Assembly (NCBI GenBank): GCA_016165875.1
Contig: JABBOT010000004.1
Location: 13,765,672-13,829,671, forward strand
Length of the DNA: 64,000 nt
Direction of reading: 5' to 3'
DNA from: Acanthopleura granulata
Lineage: Eukaryota; Mollusca; Polyplacophora; Chitonida; Chitonidae
Shown here: positions 59,894 through 64,000 of the stretch, in pieces
Position numbering within the stretch: the stretch's first letter is position 1
Layout of the letters: each line of letters begins with the position of its first letter
Translations under genes and position numbers: made by a program
The notes under the pieces: model-generated
Told to the model about the DNA's origin: nothing
What the model saw: only the letters and a program-made list of their open reading frames with translations
Database searches by the model: none

Positions 59894-60861
59894 TACTTTG
59901 ATTGGATTTGTAGTCTCCGTTTATGTGATATGACTTTCATGGACACCCATACCAGGTGTGTCAAGGATATAGCATAGGTTGCGCATATGCCTTGGACGGG
60001 GTTGATATTTCAAACCTTAATGAAGGCATGCTTGAAATATGGATTCCCGTTTGCATTGCATTGATAAACGACTGACTAAAATCTGAGTTATGATTTATGA
60101 ATGGTTGAAGTGCATAATTTACACTTCATGTATAATAAGGTATTGGGGTAAAAAATCGAAAGAGTGTCTTAAATACACAGAATGCTTGTCTCCACACAAA
60201 AATTGAAAATGTATTATCAATTAACGCGACATTAGGAAGAAATTCAGACACTGTGGCCATTTGGAGAATGAAAAGAGCATGTTACATTGCCTTGCCTGGC
60301 ATACAATAGGCCTTTGAGTGTTGTTGTTGTGTTATAATACCTGTGACTGTTCCACTACAAGACTACGCTGGACGCCATGCAGACAACGCGAAACAGATGG
60401 TGTTCTGCGAGACTACATTCAGTCAAAACTGTAGGTTGGGTCATGTTCACACAAAGGGATCCGTGGTATTGTGTGAATCCGCTCAGTGAAATGAAGATGG
60501 GACAAACTGTATTTCAAACCTCTTGCACTATTCCACGGATTGCATCATATCAGTTATCATGTGCCCTGCTTACACTGAACTATTCCAAGTCGGCCTGTCG
60601 ATACGAGAAATAGCACATTAATACGTGGCTTATGGTTTCCTGCATAACTCGACTTATTTGAATCACGTAAAAATCTCCCACAATGGAAAAAATCCTTTGA
60701 AAATATCGCCTTGCATGTGTGGGGTATAAGGCTGAGGTATGAGTTGAGACTAGACAAAGCAAGTATCATTTACGCGAAACTAGCGTGAGAATCAATGTAT
60801 AGAGAGCTGGATTTAGTGGATATTCGATCAGTCTAGATTTGGTAGGGACGTGGCCGAGAAT

Positions 60862-60890
60862 TGGTAATCCGACTTCATCGTTTAACAATT
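60862..60890. repeat. 29-bp block, second copy
   Basis: Second copy of the 58563-58591 block, with C for T at one position. It lies in otherwise unremarkable sequence about 2.3 kb away. Confidence 0.85.
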
Positions 60891-62855
60891 ACCGCGTACT
60901 GTGTTACTTAACCAGTACTGTGCCTTACTGAAGACGGTCGTCTGTTTACCCTCTGTGAGCAGCACCGATTTCCCTGTACATGTTCAACTAAAAAGCCTCT
61001 GAAGGCCCGGGCCGATTCTTTCCGGGCGTCCAGGGCGATGCCAGCAGGGATCCGTCATCAGACTTCAGATATTATTCTACTCATTCACTTCTAGTAATTA
61101 AGACGTGGTTATAATAACAGACCATGTTCACGTAGCCTTGAAGAATAAGATTATTTAGAAGGTATATGCTTTGATTAGAGGACTTTAATTACGAAAAAAA
61201 TAAACTTCTTGTCAGCAGCATATTATTAAAAAATAGCTTTCATCAGGTGGATCAACAGGAGACCACATTGTGCCACCAAGGTCTTAAGAAACAGGTTACT
61301 GTCCTGCATCGGGTGGTGGTGGTCTCGGACAAGGCCTTTCTTTTTTGGCACAAACATTTTTACCGAATGAATTTCCTCTGTTTTGAAATGCATAAAAAAC
61401 GCTTTGCAATCCTATACACTATGGGCGTTCTCTCATGCAGTCTCGTTTACATAAATTGATGTACAACATATAGCGTACAAGGATATTCCATTAAATGGTG
61501 TAACTTTCATGAAGCTTAAACACATTGTTCGACTGATAAGCAACAAAGGTGACTTCGTAGTTTTGTAAATTCAAGTCTTACTATACACTGTCAATAGCAC
61601 CTTAAATAGACATTTCATTAACGCTGTATCCAGAAAAATATTTCGTTTTCTGTGGCAAGCCGATTGTTCCATTGCTCTAATCTAACAGCTGGAATGCAGG
61701 ATCGGTCCTTCAACAACTGCGCCTTTCTCACGCTGCGATTCACTTTATTGACCTGGTAGTTGTGAACCATAATTTATTACACCTCATTCCCTACAATTCC
61801 TAGTATCAGACCATCACGAAGTCTCCAGGGAACCTTTACATGGCCATCGCTAAAGAGCCATGTCGGCAACTCATTAGGAATACTTCGTATTCTGTCAGTT
61901 TCACAGTACGTATACTATACCTCCGAAATTGCACATCCATTACATGCATTCTTTAATAGCAGTGTGATATTGTTGCACGTCTTTTATAGCTTTGCGCTCG
62001 GTCATGTAAGATTCCTGGTTAAATGACGATAATGGGCAAACACAAATTCTAACCTAACGTCTTCAACACTAGAAAGTTGCAATTTACGAGACCTAGGCCA
62101 ATACATAATCAATGAATCCTTAATCTGTTAAAAATATACTACTAAATTTAGAAAGCTTTTATTTTTCGCTTACAATATTTGCTCAAAACTGATTGGACAT
62201 GAGTGAAATAAGCGATATCATCGAAAGTCTCGCGAGAGACACAGGATTTTGTGAGTAGTGGTATAAGATTGCGAAATAACCTGTAATTTTACCGTCTGGA
62301 AGACTGCATCGTGTAGTGATCAGTCGCATTTTTTCATTATTTGTTATTTAGATTTCAACATATGAAAGTGTCGAGAACCGTTTTTATTGCCAAATCACAA
62401 TGATGGGAGACGGATGCTTAATTAGCTCTTAACCGGCAAACACCCACCTGTTAAAATGATAATCCAGTAATAAAGTTACAGGTTTTCTTCGAAATAAGTT
62501 ACCCCTTCTCGTAAATCCCGTGGATCTCGTCGGCAAGGCTCTAAGGATAGAAAGATCTGTTTGATAAAAGCTCAGCAATGTTTTCTGTGATGAGATTATA
62601 GGTACATAAAATCATTGGTTTTCACATACCGTCCTTGCACCACCAGATAGATTGCTTGGTGATATGGATAGTACAGGCAAGGGGTATTAAAATTAAGTAA
62701 ACTAATAAATATATAACCTTCTACTAATCCATTGTTTCCCTCTAATAATCTGGTATTTGCCAGTTATAAAGTTATAGAAAATTTGGCGCCATAATCCCTC
62801 TTTTTTTTAAATTTTTGTATAAAACACTTGGATATTTCTGGACACTGCATAAATA
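60891..62855. other. no supported feature
   Basis: The short + frame at 61247-61459 follows a CATCAG that could be a weak acceptor. Nothing else was recognised in this CpG-normal sequence. Confidence 0.3.
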
Positions 62856-63113
62856 TCACAAATGATGTACCAATAAATTCCCTGAATTCAGCAGTTCATG
62901 TAAACAGCGGTATTGTATGGGCAGTAACGCATTACGAGAAATTTGAAAAGTGTAATTTTTTTTCGACAGACGTGAATCCTCAAGTCGAGTGAGTGAATAG
63001 CAAGTGGGCGTCTTATCAGGGGGTGTAAGTGAGGGCGCTTCATATTTCGATATCGATGATCCAAGACGATCCGACCTTGATGGCTTAGGGCGGCTATAAA
63101 CCTTCCACATCAA
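62856..63113 (-). CDS. weak candidate coding stretch, Ser/Pro/Arg-rich start
   Basis: An 85-codon minus-strand frame whose first half is hydrophilic (YSRPKPSRSDRLGSSISKYE, APSLTPPDKTPT) while the rest is AT-rich. An exon would have to end near 62960, but no consensus donor is present. Probably chance or an old fragment. Confidence 0.15.
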   Translation of the reverse strand: MMWKVYSRPKPSRSDRLGSSISKYEAPSLTPPDKTPTCYSLTRLEDSRLSKKNYTFQISRNALLPIQYRCLHELLNSGNLLVHHL

Positions 63114-64000
63114 CCAGGCATGGGCGTGAGATTATCTCGGTGCGCAATTGACTCGATTGAGAAGTCATAGCATAACATTACGCATTAAAGAAATATATTG
63201 TCTCTTCCATTTGTGGGTGGATTAAATTTACCCAATCAACGTTTTTGGGTATCTGTTCATGTGCAACTTAAAAACCATAAAGAATATTTCGTCTGATTAT
63301 ACATAAATTGACTGCAAATGACATGGATAGTCTCATATTAGGTTTCTTTTTAACAAGATGTCAAATGATAGAATTCATATTTAGGAATGTATCCTTTATT
63401 TATTATGGATTTAGGTCTTGGTCAGCATACAATACATGTTAATCGTAGAGCATACTGAGGAAGACAGATGTACCAGCTAATATTTTTAATTGATTCACAA
63501 GTAACGACCACTGAAACAATACACTCAAGTGTTATTGACTAGTATCAAGTTAGTGCATGTATACTAGAATCAAGATTTCCCTGGTCCGTTAACTTTGATG
63601 GTTATAGCGAGATCGCTTTATTTTCTTGTAACCTGCAGAATCAAAGGGTATCTCATCGGTTGTAGTTTGAGAAATAATAACAGTAGTAAAATCAATCACT
63701 GTAACTTTAATAATGGTGATGTCCACAACGGCAGAAATGACGAGAGCGATGATCATGGTTAAGTCGATGATGGTGGACGCACTCTGAAAGGAGCCCTAAG
63801 ACAAGACTCGGTGTGTAATCCAAGCACTACCATTAAATGTCACTGACTATAAGTACTTGTGATGGGAATTATGTCACACAATGATTATTCATACATGTTC
63901 ATGAATTAAGTGAGGCTGGTGCAATTACAGCCATGCTAGTTACCAACTGACCACTATGGCAACTTGCCCACCCAACAAAGACGTCGTTGTGCCCTATGCT
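63114..64000. other. no supported feature
   Basis: Right edge of the window: AT-rich, no frame of interest, no repeat family recognised. Confidence 0.35.

Noticed and set aside
1..64000. CRISPR array, bacterial operon or integrated viral genome
   Set aside because: No spaced identical repeats, no dense coding, no long viral-like frames; splice signals and SINEs show animal nuclear DNA.

Overview
This window looks like AT-rich nuclear DNA from a marine invertebrate, most likely a mollusc. The case rests on a tRNA-derived SINE family whose tail reads as TTTATTTATTTGATTGGTG in the + strand view, repeated palindromic ACATGTACATGTA motifs, and many short diverged repeats. There is no long open reading frame, no operon structure, no rRNA or confident tRNA gene, and no CRISPR array. 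Species assignment is inference; nothing here was searched against a database.

Region 1 (about 1-12.9 kb) is the best supported gene. It lies on the minus strand and runs off the left edge. A first coding exon with a strong start context (12846-12858) joins in phase to a 67-nt exon (6220-6286), which joins in phase to a 158-nt exon (4124-4281). The three encode the N-terminus of a proline/serine-rich protein with an SH3-ligand-like PRPPVPKKPP stretch. Introns of about 6.6 and 1.9 kb carry SINEs, two copies of a palindrome-headed element, a clustered hairpin repeat and a 679-bp solo LTR that landed inside a SINE. CpG is strongly depleted from base 1 to about 12.1 kb and roughly normal from there to the right end. 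This is the expected footprint of invertebrate gene-body methylation, and its edge falls just inside the predicted 5' end of this gene. A probable promoter with ETS-like and CREB-like sites lies at 13.2-13.6 kb.

Region 2 (13.6-21.8 kb) is mainly non-coding. It holds SINE fragments, a dense cluster of TAATCC/GGATTA sites at 17.5 kb, and a run of minus-strand exon candidates (18.4-19.8 kb), including two tiny exons of 43 and 40 nt.

Region 3 (21.8-35.2 kb) is repeat-rich. A ~2-kb minisatellite (unit about 60 bp, dimeric in part), a pyrimidine-rich repeat, a satellite of about 120-140 bp units and a more degenerate neighbour surround a few single-exon coding candidates. One of these is a minus-strand frame interrupted by a single TGA.

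Region 4 (35.2-64 kb) is mostly featureless, CpG-normal sequence. It has scattered exon candidates with good splice signals (35.8, 43.6, 51.5 and 55.0 kb), a TATA promoter candidate 0.5 kb upstream of the 43.6-kb exon, a second minisatellite (53.0-53.6 kb) of pyrimidine-plus-CAG units, and a 29-bp near-exact duplicated block at 58.6 and 60.9 kb. Apart from the left-hand gene, the coding calls are single-exon hypotheses of low confidence and none could be assigned to a known family.
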